A stretch of 64,000 bases of DNA from CAZHFW01 sp964531675. GTDB lineage: Bacteria; Planctomycetota; Phycisphaerae; Phycisphaerales; UBA1924. The stretch spans positions 79,666 through 143,665 of the forward strand of contig CAZHFW010000005.1 of assembly GCA_964531675.1 (NCBI GenBank). The letters are read 5' to 3'. Positions 58,145 through 64,000 of this stretch are shown here, one piece after another. The notes beneath the pieces were generated by a model that was given only the letters and a program-made list of their open reading frames with translations, did no database searches and was not told where the DNA came from. Positions within the stretch are counted from its first letter, which is position 1. Each line of letters opens with the position of its first letter. The translations under genes and the position numbers were made by a program.

Positions 58145-58678
58145 ATGGCTCGCATCGCCCCCGTCGACCCCTCCACCACCTCCGGCAAGACCAAGGAACT
58201 GCTCGCGGCGGTCCAGGCCAAGCTCGGCGTCACCCCCAACCTCATGAAGACGCTGGCCAAGTCCCCGGCGGCGCTTGAGGCCTATCTGAACTTCTCCGGA
58301 GCGCTGGCGCACGGCGTGCTCGAACCCAAGGTCCGCGAGGCCATCGCGCTGGCGGTCGCCCAGGCCAATGGCTGCGAGTACTGCCTCTCAGCCCACACCC
58401 TGCTCGGCAAGAAGGCCGGGCTGAGCGAAGGCGAGATCAGCGCCAGCCGCCAGGGCTCGGGCGCGGGCAAGCTCGCGGCGGCGGTGAAGCTCGCGATCGC
58501 GATCAACGCCTCGCGTGGCAACATCAGCGACAGCCAGTACGCCGAGGCCCAGAACGCGGGGCTGAACGAGGCCGAGATCGCCGAGGTCATCGCGCACGTC
58601 GGGCTCAATGGCTTCACCAACGCCTTCAACAACGCCGTCCACACCGAGGTCGATTTCCCGAAGGTTTCGCTGAAATAA
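58145..58678 (+). CDS. AhpD/carboxymuconolactone-decarboxylase family protein
   Basis: This 177-aa all-helical protein has the CxxC-x2-H redox motif in NGCEYCLSAHTLLGKKAGL and the family sequence EREAIALAVA-like KVREAIALAVAQAN. AhpD-type proteins use the Cys pair to reduce peroxides or as thiol redox partners. ATG at 58145 is used instead of the ATG two codons upstream. A perfect palindrome precedes it and a tetR gene follows, so it is probably derepressed by a small-molecule signal. Confidence 0.88.
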   Translation: MARIAPVDPSTTSGKTKELLAAVQAKLGVTPNLMKTLAKSPAALEAYLNFSGALAHGVLEPKVREAIALAVAQANGCEYCLSAHTLLGKKAGLSEGEISASRQGSGAGKLAAAVKLAIAINASRGNISDSQYAEAQNAGLNEAEIAEVIAHVGLNGFTNAFNNAVHTEVDFPKVSLK

Positions 58679-58697
58679 GGCGGGCTTTCCAAGTCTC

Positions 58698-58733
58698 CCG
58701 GCGGGGCGGATTCGCACGGATCCGCCCCGCCGG
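58698..58733 (+). terminator. Hairpin between ahpD and tetR
   Basis: CCGGCGGGGCGGA (58698-58710) and TCCGCCCCGCCGG (58721-58733) form a perfect 13-bp stem with a short T stretch after it. It may partly terminate transcription so that tetR is made at a lower level than ahpD. Confidence 0.6.
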
Positions 58734-58760
58734 TTATCGTGGCGGTCCCTGGAGGATCGC

Positions 58761-59375
58761 GTGAGCAAGCGGAGCGAATCACAATCCGGCACCCGAGCGA
58801 CGCCCGCACGCGATCGCCTGGTGCGCACCGCGACCGAGCTCTTCTACGCCCACGGCATCAACAGCGTCGGCATCGACGAGGTCATCGAGAAGGCCGGCGT
58901 CGCCAAGATGACCCTGTACGGGCACTTCAAGAGCAAGGACGAGCTCCTCGCAGCCTGCGTCGAATCGCGCGACGCCGAGATCCGCGCGGTTGTGGAAGCG
59001 GCCATGGGCCCCGAGACCCGCGCCCCGGGCGATCGCATCGCGGGGGTGATCGAAGTGCTCGCCCAGGTCGTCACCGCGCCGGACTTCCGCGGCTGCCCAT
59101 TCCTGAACGCCTGCGCCGAGATCGCAGAAACCGAGCACCCGGCCCGCAAGGCCGCCATGCTTCATATGGAATGGAAGCGGTCGGTGCTGCTGGAGCTCTG
59201 CCGTGATGCGAACATTTCCCGACCGGACAATCTGGCCAACCAGCTCTTCCTGCTCGTGAACGGGCTTTTGTCGACTGCCAGCGCGTACGCGGGGGTTCCC
59301 GGGGCTCCGGCGCGGGCGGCGGAGGCGGCCCGGCAGGCCGCTCGGGCCTTGTACGCCGCGGCGGGCGGACGCTGA
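58761..59375 (+). CDS. TetR-family transcriptional regulator
   Basis: The 204-aa protein has the TetR HTH at its N-terminus (RLVRTATELFYAHGINSVGI, DEVIEKAGVAKMTLYGHFKS, KDELLAACVE) and a helical ligand-binding domain with FRGCPFLNACAEIAET, a segment common in the YxaF/LmrA-like branch. It probably represses ahpD through the palindrome at 58086. It starts 82 nt after ahpD. Confidence 0.92.
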   Translation: MSKRSESQSGTRATPARDRLVRTATELFYAHGINSVGIDEVIEKAGVAKMTLYGHFKSKDELLAACVESRDAEIRAVVEAAMGPETRAPGDRIAGVIEVLAQVVTAPDFRGCPFLNACAEIAETEHPARKAAMLHMEWKRSVLLELCRDANISRPDNLANQLFLLVNGLLSTASAYAGVPGAPARAAEAARQAARALYAAAGGR

Positions 59376-59386
59376 GCACGTGTTCG

Positions 59387-59415
59387 TTGACCCTTCGGGG
59401 GGCAAGACCTAACCT
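59387..59415 (+). promoter_or_regulatory. Sigma-70 type promoter of the rpmF-plsX-fab cluster
   Basis: TTGACC (59387-59392), a 17-bp spacer and TAACCT (59410-59415) lie about 90 nt before rpmF and after tetR. This is a good match to the housekeeping promoter pattern. Confidence 0.6.
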
Positions 59416-59506
59416 TCCGGGCTCTAAACCGGGCGCTTGTCCCGGGGCGAAGATGGTCTTTTTCCGCGGCTTCGCATGGGAGTCGTCGGTTGCCTGGAGG
59501 TTTGTC

Positions 59507-59707
59507 ATGCTCCCCCCACAAAGAATCAGCTACGGCCGTACGCGTCGCCGCCGGAACCACCACGCCATGGACGGGTACATCCCGACCGTGTGCCCGCTGA
59601 GCGGCATGCCGAAGATGCACCACCGCGTCTCGAAGGAGTCCGGGTACGTGCGTCCGGGCCTGAAGATCTCGGTGCCGAAGCTCGGCATCGGCGTCTCGAA
59701 GAACTGA
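59507..59707 (+). CDS. rpmF: Ribosomal protein bL32, zinc-free form
   Basis: The 66-aa basic protein reads MLPPQRISYGRTRRRRNHHA, then CPLSGMPKMHHRV and SGYVRPG. The RR-HHA, CPxxG and HRV-SGY landmarks identify bL32. Three of the four zinc-binding Cys are missing (only the Cys of CPLSG remains), so this is a Cys-less type. TGGAGG 6 nt before the ATG supports the start. The position in front of plsX-fabH-fabD is the classical order. Confidence 0.85.
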   Translation: MLPPQRISYGRTRRRRNHHAMDGYIPTVCPLSGMPKMHHRVSKESGYVRPGLKISVPKLGIGVSKN

Positions 59708-59847
59708 ACCAGTCGAGCCTGACCGACGTTCCGAGTCGGTGCGATCGGTTGGGCATTCCGGCCTAGGGATGACGGCGCAGTGCGCGTCGGACCGGGCCGG
59801 TTCTGTTTCCGGGCCCGAGAGGCCCGAGGCTTGGAAGCGATCCGGAC

Positions 59848-60915
59848 ATGAGCTCTCGTCCCACGCGCATCGCGGTCGACGTCATGGGAGGCGATCACGC
59901 GCCCGACGCGATCCTGAAGGGCGCGATCATGGCCCTTGAGCTTCTGGAGCCCTCGGACCAGCTTGTCCTGGTCGGGCCCAAGGATCTCATCCGCGAAGTG
60001 CTCGACGAGCGCGGGGTCCGCGACCCCAGGCTCGTGATCGAGCACGCGCCGGACGTGATCGCGATGGACGACTCGCCCGCCAAGGCGGTGCGCGGCAAGC
60101 CCGACTCGTCGATCGTCCGGATGATGCACCTGGGAAGCGAACGACAGAAGCACGAGGACAGCTCGCGCTTCTGCGATGTCGCGCTCTCGGCGGGCAACAC
60201 CGGCGCGTGCGTGTCGGCGGCGATCATGCACATGAAGCGCCTGCCGTACGTGCATCGCCCCGGGATCGCGGTGACGATGCCCGCGTTCCATGGCCCCCTG
60301 GTCATGGTCGACGCGGGCGCCAACCCCGAGCCCAAGGCGACGCACCTCTGGCAATACGGCGTGATGGCCGACGTGTACGCCCGCACGGTGCTCGGGATCG
60401 CCAATCCGCGCGTGGCGCAGATCAACATCGGGAGCGAAGAGGGCAAGGGCACGGAGATGATCCGGCAGACCCGCGAGCTCCTGAAGGCCACGCCCGGGAT
60501 CAACTACATCGGCTACGTCGAGGGTCGCGACCTCTTTGAGGGCGTGGCCGACGTGGTCGTCACCGATGGCTTCGTGGGCAACACGCTGCTCAAGATGGCC
60601 GAGGGCCTGGCCCGGAGCCTTTTCGCGGCCATCGTGTCGGAGATCGCGACGATCAACCCCGACCTGATGCTGCAGCTCGAGCCCGTGGTGAAGCAGATCT
60701 ACAAGAAGAACGACTACCACGAGTACGGCGGGGCGCCGCTGCTCGGGGTGAACGGCGCGTGCTTCATCGCGCACGGGTCGAGCGAGCCCCGCACGATGCG
60801 GGCGGCGATCCGCAACTGCCGCCAGTACGTGGCGGCGGGCGTGAACGAGGCGATCGTGGCCCGTCTGGCCGAGGTCGATTCGTTGATGCCCAAGTCGGCG
60901 CACGCGGAGAGCTGA
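59848..60915 (+). CDS. plsX: PlsX, phosphate acyltransferase
   Basis: PlsX converts acyl-ACP to acyl-phosphate for phospholipid synthesis. The 355-aa protein has IAVDVMGGDHAPDAILKGAI, ALSAGNTGACVSAAIM, RPGIAVTMPAFHGPLVMVD, YIGYVEGRDLFEGVADVVVTDGF and GNTLLKMAEG. Length and landmarks are typical. It is followed by fabH after 42 nt, forming the usual lipid-synthesis cluster. Confidence 0.96.
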   Translation: MSSRPTRIAVDVMGGDHAPDAILKGAIMALELLEPSDQLVLVGPKDLIREVLDERGVRDPRLVIEHAPDVIAMDDSPAKAVRGKPDSSIVRMMHLGSERQKHEDSSRFCDVALSAGNTGACVSAAIMHMKRLPYVHRPGIAVTMPAFHGPLVMVDAGANPEPKATHLWQYGVMADVYARTVLGIANPRVAQINIGSEEGKGTEMIRQTRELLKATPGINYIGYVEGRDLFEGVADVVVTDGFVGNTLLKMAEGLARSLFAAIVSEIATINPDLMLQLEPVVKQIYKKNDYHEYGGAPLLGVNGACFIAHGSSEPRTMRAAIRNCRQYVAAGVNEAIVARLAEVDSLMPKSAHAES

Positions 60916-60957
60916 ACGCGTGGGAACGCCCGCGCAGGCCTGGAACAGGGAGCTTCC

Positions 60958-61980
60958 ATGACGATCGGGGTTCGGGAACTGCCGCGGATCGGTGTTCGCC
61001 TTTGCGGGACGGGGTCCTGCCTTCCCGAGGGAACGCTGACCAACCAGGACCTCACCAAGGTGATGGAGACCAGCGACGAGTGGATCACCCAGCGCACCGG
61101 GATCCGCCAGCGTCGCAAGATCGACGAGAGCAAAGGCGAGTGCACCGCCCAGCTCGCGGCCGGAGCGCTCACGCGGGCGATCGCGGACGCACGCCTCTCC
61201 CCGGATGACATCGATCTGGTGATCTGCGCCACCATGACCCCCGAGATGAAGTGCCCCGCGACCGCGTGCCTGGTGGCGCATCGGGCCGGGCTCCGCAAGG
61301 CGGGCGCGTTCGACCTCAACGCGGCGTGCTCGGGCTTCGTGTTCGGGATGAACGTCGCCCACGATCTGATCCGGGGCGGCGCGTACCGCACCATCGGCGT
61401 CGTCGGGGCCGACTCGCTCACCACCCTGATGGACTACTCCAACGCGGGACGCTCGACCGCGATCATCTTCGGCGACGGCGCCGGCGCCGCGATCTTCCGC
61501 GCCACCGACGACACGAGCAAGGGCATCATCGCCCAGTCCATGCACTGCGATGGCGACGGCTGGAAGGACATCTACGTCCCCGAGCTCGAGCGCGACTTCC
61601 CGCAGGGCGTCGCGTGCGATCCGTCGAAGTTCAAGAAGGTCCAGATGAATGGCTCGGGCGTCTTCAAGTTCGCGGTCGGGACTTTCCCCGAGTTGATCGC
61701 GCAGACGCTCGAGAAGTCGGGCCTGAAGGCAGACGACGTGGACATGTACGTGTGCCACCAGTCCAACAAGCGGATCCTGGAGGCGGCCCGCGAGCGTTTC
61801 GGGCTCGCTGAATCCAAGCTCTACGTGAACATCGATCGCGTGGGGAACACCGTGGGCGCTTCGGTGCCCCTGTGCCTGGACGAGCTCCGCAAGGCCGGGC
61901 GGGTCGCCGACGGGCAGCGGGTCATGTTCCTGGCCTTCGGCGGCGGACTGACCTGGGGCGCCAGCCTCTGGCAGATGTGA
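60958..61980 (+). CDS. fabH: FabH, 3-oxoacyl-ACP synthase III
   Basis: FabH starts fatty-acid chains by condensing acetyl-CoA with malonyl-ACP. The 340-aa protein keeps the Cys-His-Asn triad: Cys in LNAACSGFVFGM, His in VCHQSNKRILEA and Asn in VGNTVGASVPL. SDEWITQRTGIRQRR and GDGAGAAIF are further landmarks. It has the standard length. Confidence 0.96.
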   Translation: MTIGVRELPRIGVRLCGTGSCLPEGTLTNQDLTKVMETSDEWITQRTGIRQRRKIDESKGECTAQLAAGALTRAIADARLSPDDIDLVICATMTPEMKCPATACLVAHRAGLRKAGAFDLNAACSGFVFGMNVAHDLIRGGAYRTIGVVGADSLTTLMDYSNAGRSTAIIFGDGAGAAIFRATDDTSKGIIAQSMHCDGDGWKDIYVPELERDFPQGVACDPSKFKKVQMNGSGVFKFAVGTFPELIAQTLEKSGLKADDVDMYVCHQSNKRILEAARERFGLAESKLYVNIDRVGNTVGASVPLCLDELRKAGRVADGQRVMFLAFGGGLTWGASLWQM

Positions 61981-62037
61981 TCGGGGCTTCGGGCGGGCCC
62001 CGGTGCGGCCCGGGCCTCCGTGTAGAATGAGGGCGAT

Positions 62038-62991
62038 ATGACCAATCCCGCAACCATTTTGTGCCCGGGCCAGGGGGCCCAAGTCCCCGGGATGGGCAAG
62101 GCGTGGGCCGCGGCCTCTCCGGAAGCCCGCGCGGTGTTCGCGGAGGCCGATGCGCAGCTCGGCAATCGCCTGGGCGCGCCCCTCTCGACCCTCTGCTTTG
62201 AAGGCCCCGCCGAACGTCTCAACCAGACCGACGTTTCCCAGCCCGCGATCTTCGTGACGTCGATCGCCTGCTGGCGCGCGATCCTGGCGCAGAACAACGC
62301 GGGCAACGGCGAGTATCCCCTGACCGCGGCCCTGGGTCTCTCGCTTGGCGAGTACACCGCGCTGCATGTCGCGGGCGCGATCTCGTTCAAGGACGCCCTG
62401 GAGCTCGTCACGCTCCGCGGCCGTGCGATGCAGGACGCTGCCGAGGCCTCCGCTGGCGGCATGGTCGCGCTGGTCGGCGCCGATGAGGCCCAGGCTCAGG
62501 CGGTGTGCGATCTGGCGCGTGGGTCCGACGTCCTGGTGTGCGCGAACTTCAACGCGCCGGGCCAGATCGTGATCTCGGGCTCCAAGCCCGCGTGCGAGCG
62601 CGCGGTCACCAAGGCGGGCGAGATGGGCCTTCGGGCCCAGGCGCTGGCGGTCGCCGGCGCGTTCCACTCGCCCCTCATGGCCCCAGCAGCCGAGCGGCTC
62701 AAGGCCGCGCTGGACAAGACGCCGATCCAGACGCCTCGGGCCCCGGTGATCGCGAACGTCACCGCGCAGCCGCACATCGCGGAGTTTGGACGAGACATCG
62801 CGGGAAGCATCAGGCATCGTCTGGTCGAGCAGCTCACCAGCCCGGTGCGCTGGGCGCAGTCGTGCCAGTACCTGCTGGCGCATCACCCGGGCACGGAGCT
62901 CCATGAGCTTGCTCCGGGCAAGACGCTGATGGGCCTGATGCGCCGCATCGACAAGGCGGCGCGGGTCACGACGCACGATGAGCCGGGCTGA
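62038..62991 (+). CDS. fabD: FabD, malonyl-CoA:ACP transacylase
   Basis: FabD loads malonate onto ACP. The 317-aa protein starts ILCPGQGAQVPGMGKAWA. It has the nucleophile Ser in GLSLGEYTALHVAGAI, substrate Arg in LRGRAMQDAAE and His in AGAFHSPLMAPA. It follows fabH by 57 nt and completes plsX-fabH-fabD. Confidence 0.96.
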   Translation: MTNPATILCPGQGAQVPGMGKAWAAASPEARAVFAEADAQLGNRLGAPLSTLCFEGPAERLNQTDVSQPAIFVTSIACWRAILAQNNAGNGEYPLTAALGLSLGEYTALHVAGAISFKDALELVTLRGRAMQDAAEASAGGMVALVGADEAQAQAVCDLARGSDVLVCANFNAPGQIVISGSKPACERAVTKAGEMGLRAQALAVAGAFHSPLMAPAAERLKAALDKTPIQTPRAPVIANVTAQPHIAEFGRDIAGSIRHRLVEQLTSPVRWAQSCQYLLAHHPGTELHELAPGKTLMGLMRRIDKAARVTTHDEPG

Positions 62992-63088
62992 AACTGGGAC
63001 GACTTGAATCCGGGACGACGTGAGTCAGGGACCATTTGAATCGCGGGCTTGCGGATCGCTTGGTGGGGCGCTTGGGCGCGAGGGACTT

Positions 63089-63508
63089 ATGAAGACGAAC
63101 ACACGATTCGGTCGGACGATGCAGTCGGGATTGGCGCTGGTCGCGTCGGCGGGCGTGGCGCTTGCGCTGGCGTCTCCGATGATGATCGCGGGTGGTTGCG
63201 AAGAGAAGAAGAAGGCGCCCCCGCCTCCCCCGCCCCCCGGCTGGCGTCCGCCTCCTCATGAGCTGATGGCTCGTCCTCCACTGACACCCGAAAGCCTGGC
63301 TCGGCCGCCGCCTATGCGACCTCCAATGACTCCGGACATGATGGTGGCTCGGCCGCCTATGCCTATGCGACCTCCAATGACTCCGGACATGATGGTGGCT
63401 CGCCCGCCGCAGGTGCGACCTCCAATGACGCATGAGATGATGGCGACCAGGCCTCCGATGCCTCCCCCGGCAGAGAAGGGTGGACTCTTCTCGTTTCTCT
63501 GGAGCTGA
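63089..63508 (+). CDS. Pro/Met-rich repeat lipoprotein
   Basis: The 139-aa protein has a lipoprotein signal (SPMMIAGGCEEKKK), a run of eight prolines and two to three copies of a 17-residue repeat centred on RPPMTPDMMVARPP. The C-terminus is GGLFSFLWS. The repeats are also near-identical at DNA level. It is probably a surface or periplasmic tether; Met-rich repeats may bind copper, but this is speculation. No family is recognised. Confidence 0.65.
   Translation: MKTNTRFGRTMQSGLALVASAGVALALASPMMIAGGCEEKKKAPPPPPPPGWRPPPHELMARPPLTPESLARPPPMRPPMTPDMMVARPPMPMRPPMTPDMMVARPPQVRPPMTHEMMATRPPMPPPAEKGGLFSFLWS
63311..63460 (+). repeat. Tandem repeat in the Pro/Met-rich gene
   Basis: A unit starting CCTATGCGACCTCCAATGAC occurs at 63311 and 63362 (51-nt period, almost identical). 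A degenerate third copy begins near 63412 (48-nt period). The repeat keeps the reading frame. Confidence 0.8.
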
Positions 63509-63547
63509 AGGAAACCTTAACCCGGAATTTCGTCTCGTCTCTTCAAA

Positions 63548-63877
63548 ATGAGGAATTACCGCCCAACGACGCTCGTCACCCTCCAGCAATACATCAACAA
63601 CAAGATCGACTCCCGCTACGGGGTAATACGTGAAGTGGTTGCCGGTGTGCTTCGGCCGCTCTGGGAGAGTGCGTCCACCGACTACGGAATTGAGTTTCCG
63701 CTCGCTCGACGCACCAAAATGGCAGGCACCGAAGAAGTCTCGGCCCTTCCGTTCAGCGTTGCGGAAGACAAAATTGGACCTCATCTTACTTCTGCGATTT
63801 TGAGGTCTCCGCAGTGGGCGCAAAAGCAGGTGGATCGAATGGTGGCGCGGCTGGAACAGCAGGAGGGTCAGAGGTAG
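63548..63877 (+). CDS. Hypothetical protein
   Basis: This 109-aa ORF (MRNYRPTTLVTLQQYINNKI...) is not recognised. It is mostly helical, has no signal peptide and lies in a stretch that looks less GC-rich than its neighbours. Codon use is less biased than in the genes upstream, so it may be recently acquired. Confidence that it is expressed is moderate. Confidence 0.5.
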   Translation: MRNYRPTTLVTLQQYINNKIDSRYGVIREVVAGVLRPLWESASTDYGIEFPLARRTKMAGTEEVSALPFSVAEDKIGPHLTSAILRSPQWAQKQVDRMVARLEQQEGQR

Positions 63878-64000
63878 ATCCGATCGTCCTCTTGCTGGCG
63901 CTTCCGAAATACGAGTTCGTCTGCCATGACCAACAAAACCATGACCGACATGTGAGTCAGTCCCTGGAGCACGTTGAAAAGTCCATCTTCCCTCTCGCCC
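63868..64000 (-). CDS. Possible C-terminal end of a minus-strand gene (partial)
   Basis: On the minus strand a frame is open from the right edge to a TGA at 63868-63870. It encodes about 43 residues with a short hydrophobic stretch (HMSVMVLLVMADELVFRK) and a charged tail. It would converge with the ORF at 63548-63877 and overlap its last 10 nt. The segment is too short for a firm call. Confidence 0.3.
   Translation of the reverse strand, partial: GEREDGLFNVLQGLTHMSVMVLLVMADELVFRKRQQEDDRIYL

Noticed and set aside
1..64000. CRISPR arrays, prophage, insertion sequences, tRNA or rRNA genes
   Set aside because: No regularly spaced repeats, transposase or integrase motifs, terminal inverted repeats, or cloverleaf-like intergenic segments were seen.

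Overview
This GC-rich window most likely comes from an uncultured Planctomycetota bacterium, probably of the Phycisphaerae. The basis is PEP-CTERM-type C-termini ending in poly-Arg (1-42 and 7362-8000), an ECF sigma factor translationally coupled to a WD40 Ser/Thr kinase, few Shine-Dalgarno sites outside some operons, and many multihaem cytochromes. This assignment is inference; no rRNA or tRNA gene was seen.

Region 1 (1-10250) is a complete K+-uptake system, kdpFABC plus kdpDE, on the minus strand. It is cut into three transcription units by two opposite-strand genes (a PEP-CTERM protein and an SRPBCC protein). An 18-bp direct-repeat motif lies in front of each unit and is a candidate KdpE box. 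A 42-aa membrane ORF is coupled to kdpF. Region 2 (10250-16375) holds two outer-membrane beta-barrel proteins, a formylglycine-generating-enzyme-like protein, and a csoR-copA copper module with a clear CsoR operator.

Region 3 (16440-40190) is the most striking part: a roughly 24-kb cytochrome locus with about 54 predicted haem-binding motifs in seven proteins. It contains (a) a 15-haem cytochrome, a tetrahaem cytochrome, a Tat-exported 4x[4Fe-4S] protein, an NrfD-type membrane protein and an octahaem HAO-like enzyme; (b) a minus-strand operon of a SnoaL-like protein, an NtrC-type regulator, a sensor kinase without an ATPase domain, ResB and CcsA; (c) a minus-strand operon of two NHL lipoproteins, a pentahaem lipoprotein, a large beta-barrel and a 12-haem cytochrome, resembling a porin-cytochrome conduit; (d) a tetrahaem and a hexahaem cytochrome; (e) a CcmC/CcmD-like pair. 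Five transcription units here carry sigma-54 type -24/-12 promoters. Most have the palindrome TTCYCA-N4-TGAGAA upstream, which I propose is the enhancer site of the NtrC-type regulator encoded in the locus.

Region 4 (40220-53865) has a lipoprotein, a hybrid histidine kinase, and a long minus-strand run of aromatic amino-acid enzymes (tyrosine decarboxylase-like, tyrosine phenol-lyase, tryptophanase). Mixed in are an MmgE/PrpD protein, a DinB-like protein, an HD protein, and a two-subunit ATP-citrate-lyase-like pair. Region 5 (53865-64000) has the ECF sigma-kinase pair, an AhpD-tetR operon, the conserved rpmF-plsX-fabH-fabD lipid cluster, and a repeat-containing lipoprotein, ending in poorly characterised ORFs.
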